From WTGA01 sp965231865 (GTDB lineage Bacteria > Pseudomonadota > Gammaproteobacteria > Arenicellales > Poriferihabitantaceae): a DNA stretch of 64,000 bases. A program made the position numbers and the translations under genes. The notes beneath the pieces were generated by a model. It saw nothing but the letters and a program-made list of their open reading frames with translations. It did not search any database and was not told where the DNA came from. Numbering within the stretch: position 1 is the first letter of the stretch; each line of letters begins with the position of its first letter. Positions 18,439-27,252 of the stretch are shown here, piece by piece. The DNA lies in NCBI GenBank assembly GCA_965231865.1, contig CBDDOJ010000002.1:434001-498000 (forward strand), in the 5' to 3' direction.

Positions 18439-21400
18439 TCATAGCGCCTTGAGCAGGGCAGTGTTTTCGACATTGCGCAGGGATTGCAAGGCCGGCCACA
18501 GGCCACGGATCCGATCATCATGGTTGTACAACAGGCGATCGCGCCCATTGTCCTTTTCGGGAACTTGATACTCCAATTGTCTTCGAGCTGACCGGCAGCG
18601 TTCGACCTCGATCTGCCAATCAGCAATTAGGGCGTCGATATGCCCGCTCACCCCATCAACCTGATCGGGCGATGACAGTACGCAACGTCGTTTGAGTTGT
18701 TCAACGGCTTTGGAAACTTGCGAATCGTTCGGATCAAAGTTGGCAGCTGCATCGTTATTCAACAATCCAAACCCACCGTGTCGCATTACGATGACCAGCG
18801 CTGCCGGCAGGGCACGCAGACGGGCTTGGTAGGTATAAGGTGTGACGCTGGTAGGCTCGACGAAACGGTAGAAAGCTTCATGGTAAGGGCGGAAACTCTC
18901 GTAGTGTGACAGGCTGCGTGCCTGTTCACGGTAATAGTTCGCGAACACCACACCGGGCGCCTCGCTCCGGCCCACGCGGCTGCTGGTCTGAATATATTCC
19001 GCCGTAGTCAACGGCTGGCCGTTGATAATCATCAGAGCCAACCGAGCCACATCAAGCCCGACCGAGATCATATTGGTGGCCAGCACGGCATCCAGGCAGC
19101 CTGCCTCTTCGCGCGCTTTGCTCAACCGGGCGAAAATGTCTGCATTCTGCGCCGCAGTCTGCAAGCTGGTAAGTTGTGCAATGCTCGGCGTCGAGCGTTC
19201 TCTTTTCTTCGCCTTTTCGTTTTCCTGGGCCGGTGCGTCCGATGTGCCAGACAACAACTGCATGAAATCGCGCACATCGCTCGCAAAAGCCGTGTGGCTG
19301 TTCCCTACCCCTTTAAGGCTGCCGTGATACACCACCTGCGTCCACCAGGCATCCAGCAGTTCCAACTCGTGCTGGTCACCCTCGAACAGCACGTACGGGG
19401 CCAACAGCAATGCCGCCGCCAGCGGCGCCAGACATTGCTGACGGTTCAGCATCGGCGCCAGATAGCCCACGTAGATTCGGCCTGGTCGCTGCTCCAGTGG
19501 GACGGTACGGGCGAAATAGGCATCGTCGCAGTCCAGTCCCGGCGGTGGAAACACGGCGACTTCGCGTCCATACAGTCGTTTCACCTGTTGGTCCGCCATG
19601 CGAATGGTGGCTGTCGATGCAATGTACTTTGGATACACGCCACGCAATTGAAGCACGGTGTCGATGGCGGCTTCGTACAGACCAGCCACCGAGCCCAACG
19701 CGCTAGCAATCAGGTGTAACTCATCCTGGATGATGAGTTCCGGCGGTCGATGTCGTGTGCCTCCCAAGAACGCATTGGCACGGTCCTCCCAGGCCAGTCT
19801 CGCGAATTTATCCACCGTGGCGACCAACATGGTCGGTGGTTCGGCATACAAAGCTTCATCAACGATATTACAAGGCAGTACGCCATCCGGGGACACACCA
19901 AAGCCGCAGTCCGGGTTCCGGCAAAGGAAATGGAAATGCTTCGTGGTGCTGTCGTAGTTACGGTCAGCCTTAAAGTCCTGTCCGCACCAGGGGCAGTGGC
20001 CGAGCACCAGTTCGGGCTTTTCGCTGGCAGCAATCGCCTTCTTTACAAGTTCTGCCGCTTTCTGGAAGGTGTTGGGGCTGGTGGCCTCTCCCACCCACAT
20101 GCCTATGGTAATCGGCGCGGCACCGAGATCATCACGTTCACGCCGTATCAGCTCCAACGCGCAGATTAGCCGGGTGGCACGTATGAACTGGTCACGGGTC
20201 AACAGGCGCAGGGTATAGCGCATCAGGATAGCTGTTCCGCTCCCGGTATCAGAATGACGAAGTCGTCTCAGTGCTATCTGGAATGCTATCAGACCGAGAT
20301 AAGCTTCGGTCTTACCGCCACCCGTCGAAAACCAGATCAGGTCAACCGTATCGCGATGTTCGTTGTCCTCATCCGCCGTGGATTCAAGCGTGGTAAACAA
20401 GAAGGCCAACTGGAAAGGACGCCAACGATAGGCATCGTCGGCGCGAGGCTTACCCTGAAGATGATCATGTTGGCGCATCTGGTCCAACATGGCGCGATTG
20501 GCTAAGGCAAAGGCCAGCCTTGCCTGTGCATTGTCGCCCAGCAGGCGCAGACCCACACGCATGCGCGAGACGGCTGTGTTCATGCGCTCGACCATGCGGA
20601 CTGCGGTTGCGCGGTCGTCGGCCGGAAGACCTGGGATATTACTCTTTTGGCTGGCAACCCAGCTCGCGTATCCGCTTATGAAATCGCCCAACTCGGGCAG
20701 GAGGATTGCGTGGGCGTTGTCGATGTCAGCCAGTCTCGCCAGCGACAGTACAGGCTCGCCCCCCGATCCAGTATCTGCCGTCATCTGCGGTACTTCCACC
20801 TCCGGCATCGTTTCGGAGCGCAGTTCAGCGACCTTTCCGTCCTTTACCTCCCAGTTGGCGGCGCAGCCATGCCCGATGGCGTAGATGTGCCGGTGGGCGT
20901 ACTGGAGTTCAATTTCCTGTTCTTCCTGGTCTAGCAGACTTCGGTCAACGCGGGGATAGACACCGACATCGCCGGCGTCGATAACGCAGCGGAGGCTGGC
21001 CTCGAACAGGGTCTTTCCCGCGCGTTCATAGACGTAGTCACTGCCTGTCGCGCTATCTGCAAGCTCCTGCGCATTGCAAAGAGAAACTGTGACAATCCAA
21101 CCATCGACGAAATCACGCCATTGAACGTCAACGCGTGCCTTATCTGCCAGTTTGGAAAAACTCTGGCGTTGGTCTTTCCCAGGACAACTGATGTCCTCGA
21201 ACTCTTCCCCGTCTCCTTGCCCGGAAATCAGTTCCTTGCGTTTCCAGTCTTTTTTGTATTTTCCTCGCTCGTCTCGTTCTGTGCGTTTATACTCGGCGGC
21301 ACGGCACAACACCTGGAACCGAATATCCTCACCCTTAATAAAAAACGAGAAACCCAGTGACGACGGTGGAATGTAACGTCGCACAATGGCAGGTTCGGCT

Positions 21401-21630
21401 AAGCTTTCACCAGCAACCTCAGTAGCACCATCAGCTTCATCGACATCTTCACTGGCAGGGTCGACGCCTTCGCCCCATTTGGATGTAGGGTAGAGCGCAC
21501 CGCATGGGAAACGTTCCGTAGGGAGCACACCACGGAGGTCTGGGCTATCAGCTGCCGACTCAGGCGGACCGATTAGTTGCTTGCGCACCCAGTCGATCAG
21601 CCTCTTTCGTGGTTCAGTGAACATTATCAT
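18439..21630 (-). CDS. drmA: DrmA-like helicase
   Basis: A 1063-residue superfamily 2 helicase of the DISARM DrmA type, first gene of the operon. In order: Q-motif-like WRPFQLAFL (about 403-411), Walker A STGGGKTEA (about 435-443), zinc-type CPWCG and CRNPDC (about 546-575), DELH box IIQDELHLI (about 633-641), motif III ASTATI (about 671-676), motif V ATNMISVGLD (about 851-860) and motif VI QTSSRVGRS (about 881-889). It is complete, with a long N-terminal region ahead of the helicase core. A palindrome overlapping a TATAAT box precedes it by about 85 bp. No methyltransferase or phospholipase-D gene is in the cluster, unlike known DISARM classes. Confidence 0.82.
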   Translation of the reverse strand: MIMFTEPRKRLIDWVRKQLIGPPESAADSPDLRGVLPTERFPCGALYPTSKWGEGVDPASEDVDEADGATEVAGESLAEPAIVRRYIPPSSLGFSFFIKGEDIRFQVLCRAAEYKRTERDERGKYKKDWKRKELISGQGDGEEFEDISCPGKDQRQSFSKLADKARVDVQWRDFVDGWIVTVSLCNAQELADSATGSDYVYERAGKTLFEASLRCVIDAGDVGVYPRVDRSLLDQEEQEIELQYAHRHIYAIGHGCAANWEVKDGKVAELRSETMPEVEVPQMTADTGSGGEPVLSLARLADIDNAHAILLPELGDFISGYASWVASQKSNIPGLPADDRATAVRMVERMNTAVSRMRVGLRLLGDNAQARLAFALANRAMLDQMRQHDHLQGKPRADDAYRWRPFQLAFLFTTLESTADEDNEHRDTVDLIWFSTGGGKTEAYLGLIAFQIALRRLRHSDTGSGTAILMRYTLRLLTRDQFIRATRLICALELIRRERDDLGAAPITIGMWVGEATSPNTFQKAAELVKKAIAASEKPELVLGHCPWCGQDFKADRNYDSTTKHFHFLCRNPDCGFGVSPDGVLPCNIVDEALYAEPPTMLVATVDKFARLAWEDRANAFLGGTRHRPPELIIQDELHLIASALGSVAGLYEAAIDTVLQLRGVYPKYIASTATIRMADQQVKRLYGREVAVFPPPGLDCDDAYFARTVPLEQRPGRIYVGYLAPMLNRQQCLAPLAAALLLAPYVLFEGDQHELELLDAWWTQVVYHGSLKGVGNSHTAFASDVRDFMQLLSGTSDAPAQENEKAKKRERSTPSIAQLTSLQTAAQNADIFARLSKAREEAGCLDAVLATNMISVGLDVARLALMIINGQPLTTAEYIQTSSRVGRSEAPGVVFANYYREQARSLSHYESFRPYHEAFYRFVEPTSVTPYTYQARLRALPAALVIVMRHGGFGLLNNDAAANFDPNDSQVSKAVEQLKRRCVLSSPDQVDGVSGHIDALIADWQIEVERCRSARRQLEYQVPEKDNGRDRLLYNHDDRIRGLWPALQSLRNVENTALLKAL

Positions 21631-21715
21631 TACACTTCTATTCCGCCCTGGAATGAGCTCTTTTCGACAACGCCGGTCATGGTGCCCTTTTGCGTCACCA
21701 TCTCTGAGAACAGCT

Positions 21716-21751
21716 CCCTTCGATTATACCGATATCGGCATAATCGAAGGG
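21716..21751. promoter_or_regulatory. 36-bp palindromic operator candidate upstream of drmA
   Basis: Two 18-bp half-sites match at 17 of 18 positions. The outer arms are cccttcgattat and ataatcgaaggg, and the centre contains ccgatatcgg. The single mismatch is the thirteenth base pair from each end. The site lies about 85 bp before the drmA ATG and overlaps the -10 box. It is most simply the operator of a dimeric repressor. No regulator gene lies in the operon, so the protein would be encoded elsewhere. Confidence 0.6.
21723..21728 (-). promoter_or_regulatory. -10 box of the DISARM-like operon
   Basis: A perfect TATAAT is read on the minus strand within one arm of the palindrome. It would give a leader of about 85 nt before the drmA ATG at 21630. 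No good -35 was found at the expected distance, so an activator or weak basal transcription is possible. Confidence 0.45.
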
Positions 21752-22328
21752 ACATGCCCTTCTTGTAGCATACTCAAAATGGGAAAGCCGCACAAAATGT
21801 CGCTACAGGGCAGAAAATGCGCGCCGAAAAACAAATCCAGGAAAAATCGAACAAAATTAGCGTGGGAATCCTGGTTGCACAAACTCTTCAGGTGTTAAAT
21901 CTGCTGCCACTGTGGTAGTATCTTCCAGCATACGGCCGGGAGGGTCGGAGTGGTGTGCGTGGTAGATGGACGAATCCAAACCCGCTGGGAATCCATCCCG
22001 GTGTTGGTGGCGTCCAGGGAAGTGCGAATTCACAGGTTGGCACGTCGGGGAGCGGACCGAACTGCCGTCAATCGCGGTCAGACTCCAACCCAGTCCCGAA
22101 GGAAACCCGGGCACTTTTCCCCGGATTGGGTGCAATAATGTGACAGGCCACTGTATGAACAGTTGTTGTGGAAATTCCGCAAAGCAAAGCGCGATCAAAG
22201 CCAAATGATCGCTGGTTTTCGTTCCATTCTCCGTTTGATTCCCTTCCCGTGTCCCCCGATTTTTCCTTCTTGAGCAGGCAATGCAACCCCAGACATAAAA
22301 TTTGCCGTGACAGCGAAAGAGTAAAAAG
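21752..22328. other. Intergenic region between drmA operator and the K+ channel gene
   Basis: About 580 bp without a supported gene. Minus-strand open frames here have no recognisable family and no ribosome-binding site. No integrase, tRNA or clear repeat marks an island boundary. Confidence 0.35.
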
Positions 22329-23072
22329 ATGAGCATCTCGGAAATCGTAAACAACAATGATACCGTTGCCGGCCGTGTGTTTGACGGTTTCATCTTCTTT
22401 TTGATCATACTTTCCCTGTTCACCTTTTCTCTGGAGACGTTGCCGGGTTTGACGGATGAGCAACGTGAATACCTGCATTATTCCGAAATCGTCATTTCCA
22501 TTCTGTTCACCATTGAATATGTTCTGCGCATTGTGACCGCGGAAAAGAAATCCTCCTATATTTTCAGTTTTTACGGGTTTATCGACCTGATGGCCATTCT
22601 TCCGTTCTACCTGGTTTTTCTCGGCGTTGACCTGTACGTTATTCGTGCACTTCGTGTCTTGAGAATCGTGAAACTGACGAGATACAGTGTCGCGATGATC
22701 CGTCTTGGCAAGGCTTTTTCCATTGCAAAGGGGGAGGTAGTGGTCTTTTTGCTGGCAACCCTTGTATTGCTTTATCTGGCCGCCGTTGGCGTATATATTT
22801 TTGAAAGCCGGGCACAACCGGAGAATTTTGTGTCGGTATTCGATGGGATGTGGTGGGCCGTTGCGTCGCTGACCACCGTGGGGTACGGTGACATTTATCC
22901 CGTGACAATAGGTGGAAAGCTGTTCACGTTCATTGTGCTGATTTTCGGGTTGGGCATTGTGGCTGCACCGGCAGGGATCATTTCTTCAGCGCTTACCCAG
23001 GTTCGAAGCCAGGAAAAAGAAGAAGAGAGGGAGGGCAAGGACAGGGAATCCGGGGAATCAGGACCCGGATGA
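22329..23072 (+). CDS. Voltage-gated potassium channel-type ion transporter
   Basis: Inner-membrane 247-residue cation channel with six predicted segments. S1 begins near residue 18 (VFDGFIFFLIILSLF). S4 is arginine-rich (RALRVLRIVKLTR, about 105-117). The pore loop carries the K+ selectivity filter TTVGYGD (about 181-187), followed by S6 (FTFIVLIFGLGIVAAPAGI). The C-terminus is a short charged tail rich in Glu, Arg and Lys with no RCK domain, as in KvAP-like bacterial channels. It appears to be a single-gene unit. Confidence 0.9.
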   Translation: MSISEIVNNNDTVAGRVFDGFIFFLIILSLFTFSLETLPGLTDEQREYLHYSEIVISILFTIEYVLRIVTAEKKSSYIFSFYGFIDLMAILPFYLVFLGVDLYVIRALRVLRIVKLTRYSVAMIRLGKAFSIAKGEVVVFLLATLVLLYLAAVGVYIFESRAQPENFVSVFDGMWWAVASLTTVGYGDIYPVTIGGKLFTFIVLIFGLGIVAAPAGIISSALTQVRSQEKEEEREGKDRESGESGPG

Positions 23073-23363
23073 CCAGGACCGAAGTGACCAATCACTTTGG
23101 CGTCACCCGAATAAACCTGAATCGAGTACTGAACGCTTGAGTGCCGGGATCCCTTACTTCCAGCCGACCGCCAAAAAAAGAATCGATTTCCCGTTTCGGA
23201 TCGTGCCTTCCTCCAATTAACCGTCAAAATGCAGCTGTAATTTTCGCTGGACAGCAACAATTATTTTTTTTAAAAGAGCCAAAAATCATGAGCAGTTGTG
23301 GGCAAATGGAGTAGAATTGGCCGTTACTATCCGCTAACGCCCGTAGGCGGGCATCTATACGGA
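23073..23363. other. Intergenic region after the K+ channel
   Basis: About 290 bp with no supported gene. A GC-rich inverted pair, gcccg/cgggc, lies near 23339-23352. Nothing else was seen. Confidence 0.3.
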
Positions 23364-23398
23364 GATCTCCCCGGGTGTAAACCCTGGGAGGTCTTTTT
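23364..23398 (+). terminator. Hairpin with T-run at the front of the NYN fragment
   Basis: The stem pairs 23364-23375 with 23382-23393: eleven pairs including one G-T, plus one C/T mismatch. The loop is tgtaaa and five T follow. It looks like a Rho-independent terminator. The 3' arm also contains GGGAGG, which would be the ribosome-binding site of the fragment at 23401. It could therefore act as an attenuator or simply end upstream transcription. Confidence 0.5.
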
Positions 23399-23400
23399 GG

Positions 23401-23562
23401 TTGAAGACAGCGATAATGATAGACGGTGGCCATCTTCGGGTATTGGTCAAACAGGCTGGTCAGCAGTACAACCCCGACTATATTGAGGCTGTTGCTAAAG
23501 CATGCGTCGAAAAAGATGAGCTTCTCCTTCGTGTCCTTTACTACGATTGTGCGCCCTGGTGA
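23401..23562 (+). pseudogene. Truncated NYN (LabA/DUF88-like) domain gene
   Basis: The open frame encodes 54 codons whose sequence is strongly NYN-like. It has the nuclease-type metal site IMIDGGHLRVL, then YNPDYIEAVAKAC and LLRVLYYDCAPW, followed by TGA. NYN/PIN-like proteins are usually 180-250 residues, so only the N-terminal third remains. TTG 23401 is the likely old start, with GGGAGG 9 nt before it. The frame breaks where sequence resembling a transposase end begins, suggesting truncation by insertion or deletion. Confidence 0.6.
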
Positions 23563-23714
23563 TCGATCTGGGCCGATTGGCCGGGTTCCTTCCGGGCAAG
23601 CGCCAGCCGCTGCCGGGGACCGAAAAGATCTGGCAGGCCTGGCGCATCTATCAGGAAAGCGTACAGGCCATTGCCGCTTGGGATGCCGCCCGCTCCACCG
23701 ACGGACCGGGATGA
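23559..23714 (+). pseudogene. C-terminal fragment of an IS4/Tn5-like transposase
   Basis: The frame reads VIDLGRLAGFLPGKRQ and then PLPGTEKIWQAWRIYQ before a stop at 23712. This pattern, LxRLxGFL...PG...W, resembles the last 40-50 residues of IS4-family transposases. No upstream part of the transposase and no terminal inverted repeat remain. It abuts the broken NYN frame. The family call is by eye and moderate only. Confidence 0.4.
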
Positions 23715-23887
23715 TGGGGGACCTCACCGGGTGAGACGCAGGATTTCGAACGGGACCCGTCTCCCCGCTATAGCTTGAGCCATCTCCGCTGGCTCGGGCT
23801 CCCTCCCCAACCCTGATCACCACGCCCAGGAAAGACGGAAAATAAATTTACCGTGTTAACTCGGGGGGTTGAAAGGGCCCGGACCCT

Positions 23888-24292
23888 CTACTGTGCAGCC
23901 GGAGGAGACAGGGGATGGGTCATGAATGCAAACTCATCCACCCGCTGGCCCCGGATCAGGTGGTCCTGGATGATTCTTTCGAGGACCTCGGGTGTACAGG
24001 AACGGTACCAGACCCCTTCAGGATAAACCACGGCAATGGGACCCTGTGTACAGACCCGCAGGCAATTGGCCTTGGTGCGGAAAACCACCCCCTTTTCAAC
24101 CAGCCCAAGTTCATTGAGCCGGGATTTCAGATAATCCCACGATTCCAGACTTTTATCCTGAAGGGAACATTTTGGTTTGGTCTGGTCACAGCACAGGAAG
24201 ATGTGTCGTTGTATCTGACGGATCTTCAGGTCGTCCACCACATTCGCAAGGAATTTGTCACGGTTGGCGGCCCTGCGTGCTTCATAACTCAT
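23888..24292 (-). CDS. Thioredoxin-like [2Fe-2S] ferredoxin
   Basis: A 134-residue cytoplasmic electron carrier of the thioredoxin-fold 2Fe-2S ferredoxin family. Candidate cluster ligands are C34 or C35 and C42 in FLCCDQTKPKCS, then C77 and C81 in NCLRVCTQGP. The segment GPIAVVYPEGVWYRSC is typical. I chose ATG 24292 (MSYEARRAANRDKF), preceded by AGGGGA; the frame is open further upstream but with no family resemblance. It is divergent from the ferredoxin reductase at 24837. A functional link to that reductase is possible but unproven. Confidence 0.85.
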   Translation of the reverse strand: MSYEARRAANRDKFLANVVDDLKIRQIQRHIFLCCDQTKPKCSLQDKSLESWDYLKSRLNELGLVEKGVVFRTKANCLRVCTQGPIAVVYPEGVWYRSCTPEVLERIIQDHLIRGQRVDEFAFMTHPLSPPAAQ

Positions 24293-24836
24293 TGGTTGTC
24301 CCCTCAAGGGTATTGTACGATTGTTGAACTGGAATGCTACTGCCCGGCAACGCGTCAGCGCTGCATGATGAACGGAACAAAATTCTGTACAGTCGGTGTC
24401 GTGCCTATTATCACGTATTGTCGAAGTATTGGCGATGGTCAGAACGAATTGTGCGGTGTTCTGGATGCCGGTGGATGCCAGTGCGGCAGGCAATGGGAAC
24501 CGGTTTATTGGCACATCGAAGGATCACCGGGCACAAATGGACCGGTTTTGATTCCAGTCACGGCAGAAAGCCTCGACGTCGACCGGTTTCAATTGAACAT
24601 TCACAATACCTGTTTTAGTATTCAGCCCGAAGAAGCGGTGAGTCCGCCTGCAAGGACCCATCCCGGGACATGTCCGGTTGTGCCCCAGGGCCGACCAGGG
24701 AGACCGGGATGGATGCGGGGGGATCAGTGCACCCGTTTACTGCCATCGTTGCCCAGGCGTGAAGCATGACAGGCGTTTGTCTGAAACGTCATGGGCTGTT
24801 CCGGAATCCGACAAAACACCAGGTGGAGCATTGCGA
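24293..24836. other. Intergenic region between two divergent redox genes
   Basis: A 544-bp divergent spacer. A long plus-strand open frame crosses it but does not resemble a known protein and has no ribosome-binding site. No structured RNA was recognised. Confidence 0.3.
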
Positions 24837-26063
24837 ATGAAGGAGACTCAAACATTCATCATCATCGGCGCCGGCCAGGCCGGCGGCTGGATTGCCAGAA
24901 CCGTCCGCATGGAAGGGTTCGAGGGGCGAATTGTATTAATCGGCGAAGAAAGGCATCTCCCCTATGAGCGCCCACCGCTGTCCAAGGGCGCCCTGCTCGG
25001 CACGGCCGCCATGGAAAGTACCCGGCTATGGCCCCCGGAGTCTTATGATACGCTGGCAATCGAAGCATTGCCTGGCCGGTGCGTGACGGCCATTCACAGG
25101 GCGGCCCGGCAAATCACACTGGACAACGGTGAATTGCTGGGGTATGACCGATTGGCCATCGCCACCGGTGCACGGCCCCGGTTGCTGCCCGTGGAGGGAG
25201 CTGGCCTGGCGGGCATCCACTACCTGCGCACCATTGACGATGCGCTGGCCATTCGAAATGATATCCGGGAGGGGTCAACGGTACTGGTCATTGGTGGCGG
25301 ATGGATCGGCATGGAAGTGGCGGCCACGCTTGTCCAGCTCAACTGCCGGCCCGTGGTGGTTGAGATGGCTGACCGCCTCTGTGCACGGGCCGTGCCCCCT
25401 GACATCAGCCAGTGGATGCTGGGGTTTCATCAGGAGCATGGGGTGCATGTGAAGCTGCAGACCGGGGTGGAAAGACTTGAGGGATCCGGCAGGATTGAGC
25501 GCGCCGTGCTGTCAAATGGTGAAACCATCCACTGTACCGCTGCCGTCGCCGGTATTGGCGTGCTGGCCAACACGGAGTTGGCGGAAACCGCGGGACTCCG
25601 GGTGAATAACGGGATCCTCATCGATGATCATTGCCGCACCTCCGATCCCGATATATTTTCTGCCGGGGATGTGGCCAACCATCCCAATCTCTGGATGGGT
25701 CGCCGGATTCGGCTGGAATCATGGGAAAATGCCCAGAATCAGGGGATTGCCGCGGGGAAATCCATGCTGGGCAAAGGGGTGGCCTATGACTCAATTCCCT
25801 GGTTTTGGTCAGACCAGCACGATGCGAACATCCAGATGATCGGCATGCCGGAAAACTGGGATGAAACCGCGACCAGGCAAAAAGCCGGTGAAACCGCCTT
25901 TCTCAGGATGTATCTCAGGGAAGGCCGCATCATTGGTGCCGTCTCCGTCAACAATGCACGGGAACTCGGGGTGGCAAGACGTCTCATGCAGGCCGGGAAA
26001 GCATGGTCTGTTGACGACCTGACCAATCCGGACATCCGGATGCAGGTCCTGCTTAGACGATAG
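24837..26063 (+). CDS. FAD-dependent ferredoxin/rubredoxin reductase family oxidoreductase
   Basis: A 408-residue two-dinucleotide-binding flavoprotein of the HcaD/ferredoxin reductase type, transferring electrons from NAD(P)H to a small iron-sulfur partner. The FAD fold GAGQAG is at residues 11-16. YERPPLSKGALLG follows near 43, ATGARPRLLPVEG near 112, the NAD fold VIGGGWIGME near 155, and the FAD-binding SAGDVAN near 275. The C-terminal reductase domain includes FWSDQHDANIQMIG. ATG 24837 directly precedes the FAD fold. The frame extends upstream to 24678 without similarity. No dioxygenase genes are adjacent, so the partner is unknown. Confidence 0.88.
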   Translation: MKETQTFIIIGAGQAGGWIARTVRMEGFEGRIVLIGEERHLPYERPPLSKGALLGTAAMESTRLWPPESYDTLAIEALPGRCVTAIHRAARQITLDNGELLGYDRLAIATGARPRLLPVEGAGLAGIHYLRTIDDALAIRNDIREGSTVLVIGGGWIGMEVAATLVQLNCRPVVVEMADRLCARAVPPDISQWMLGFHQEHGVHVKLQTGVERLEGSGRIERAVLSNGETIHCTAAVAGIGVLANTELAETAGLRVNNGILIDDHCRTSDPDIFSAGDVANHPNLWMGRRIRLESWENAQNQGIAAGKSMLGKGVAYDSIPWFWSDQHDANIQMIGMPENWDETATRQKAGETAFLRMYLREGRIIGAVSVNNARELGVARRLMQAGKAWSVDDLTNPDIRMQVLLRR

Positions 26064-26203
26064 GCGCATTCCGGTTTGTCATCCCAGCCGTGTCGCCATC
26101 CGCTCCCTGCACAGCAGGGTCCCATTGCAGTGTTCCGGCCAGCCGGAAGCCCGGGCGATATTTCATATCGGGCAAGACTCAGAGGTTCTGCGCCCCCCCT
26201 ATT

Positions 26204-26212
26204 TGTTATACT
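26204..26212 (+). promoter_or_regulatory. Extended -10 promoter of kdsD
   Basis: TGT followed by TATACT forms an extended -10 box. Transcription would start near 26219, only about 3 nt before ATG 26222. The mRNA would be nearly leaderless if that start is used, or have a 15-nt leader if ATG 26234 is used. Confidence 0.4.
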
Positions 26213-26221
26213 GTACGGTCA

Positions 26222-27235
26222 ATGGCTCCAATCATGACAGATCTTCACTCCACCACTGACGCGAGGCGGCATGCACAATCTGTGATTCAGATTGAAGCAT
26301 CGGCTGTGTCGGCGTTGTCGGGTCAACTGGACGATAATTTCGATCGCGCCTGTACAATGATTCTGGAGTGCCGGGGCAGAGTGGTGGTAACGGGCATGGG
26401 AAAATCCGGGCACATCGGCGGAAAAATCGCGTCTACGTTGGCGAGTACCGGAACCCCCGCATTTTTCGTGCATCCCGGAGAAGCCAGCCACGGGGACCTT
26501 GGGATGATCACGACGGAGGACCTGGTCATTGCTATTTCGAACTCCGGCGAAACCGCCGAGGTCATCACGATCCTGCCCATCGTGAAGCGGATTGGCATTG
26601 GCCTCATTACCATGACCGGCAATCCCGGGTCCAGCCTCGCCGGGCAATCGGATGCCTGTATTGATGTCAGCGTGGACCAGGAGGCGTGTTCGAACAATCT
26701 TGCGCCCACGGCCAGTACCACCGCGACCCTTGTCATGGGCGATGCACTGGCAGTGGTGGTACAGCGCATGCGGGGATTCACGGCACAGGATTTTGCCAGA
26801 ACACACCCGGGCGGCATGCTGGGCAAGCGACTGTTGCTGTTTGCCAGGGATTTGATGCACACCGGGAAGGAGTTGCCCCTGGTCAATGAAGATGCAACCA
26901 TGTCTGCCCTGCTGCTGGAAATGACATCCAAGTCCCTGGGGATGGTCGGAGTGGTGAATCAGAGCGGAAAGCTGTTGGGAATGTTTACCGACGGGGACCT
27001 GCGCAGGGCCCTTGGCAATAAAGTCGATATCTACCGGAGCAGGGCGAGTGATCTCATGAATACACATCCCTATACCATTCATCCCGATACCCTGGCGGAA
27101 GACATTGTACGAACGATGCGGGACCATGCACAGCACGGTCCCCATGCCATTAACAGTATTTTTGTTGTGGATGAAAACCGGGAGGTTGTGGGGGCCCTGA
27201 ATACCCATGACCTGCTGCGTGCAGGGGTGATCTAG
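26222..27235 (+). CDS. kdsD: D-arabinose 5-phosphate isomerase
   Basis: Interconverts ribulose 5-phosphate and arabinose 5-phosphate, the first step to the Kdo sugar of lipopolysaccharide. It has about 337 residues. The SIS domain holds VVTGMGKSGHIGGKIASTLAS, HPGEASHGDLGM and ISNSGETAE. Two CBS domains follow in the C-terminal half, with FTDGDLRRAL in the first. ATG 26222 and ATG 26234 are both possible; neither has a good ribosome-binding site. The gene heads the lptCAB operon. kdsC, usually next, is absent. Confidence 0.93.
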   Translation: MAPIMTDLHSTTDARRHAQSVIQIEASAVSALSGQLDDNFDRACTMILECRGRVVVTGMGKSGHIGGKIASTLASTGTPAFFVHPGEASHGDLGMITTEDLVIAISNSGETAEVITILPIVKRIGIGLITMTGNPGSSLAGQSDACIDVSVDQEACSNNLAPTASTTATLVMGDALAVVVQRMRGFTAQDFARTHPGGMLGKRLLLFARDLMHTGKELPLVNEDATMSALLLEMTSKSLGMVGVVNQSGKLLGMFTDGDLRRALGNKVDIYRSRASDLMNTHPYTIHPDTLAEDIVRTMRDHAQHGPHAINSIFVVDENREVVGALNTHDLLRAGVI

Positions 27236-27252
27236 TCATCACGGGTCGACAG

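Noticed and set aside
11777..22328. Integrase-borne island with att direct repeats around the defence operon
   Set aside because: No integrase, tRNA or matching flanking repeats could be found by eye, so the mode of acquisition is left open.
24678..24836. Upstream extension of the ferredoxin reductase frame
   Set aside because: The extra 53 codons do not resemble the family, whose FAD fold begins 10 residues after ATG 24837.
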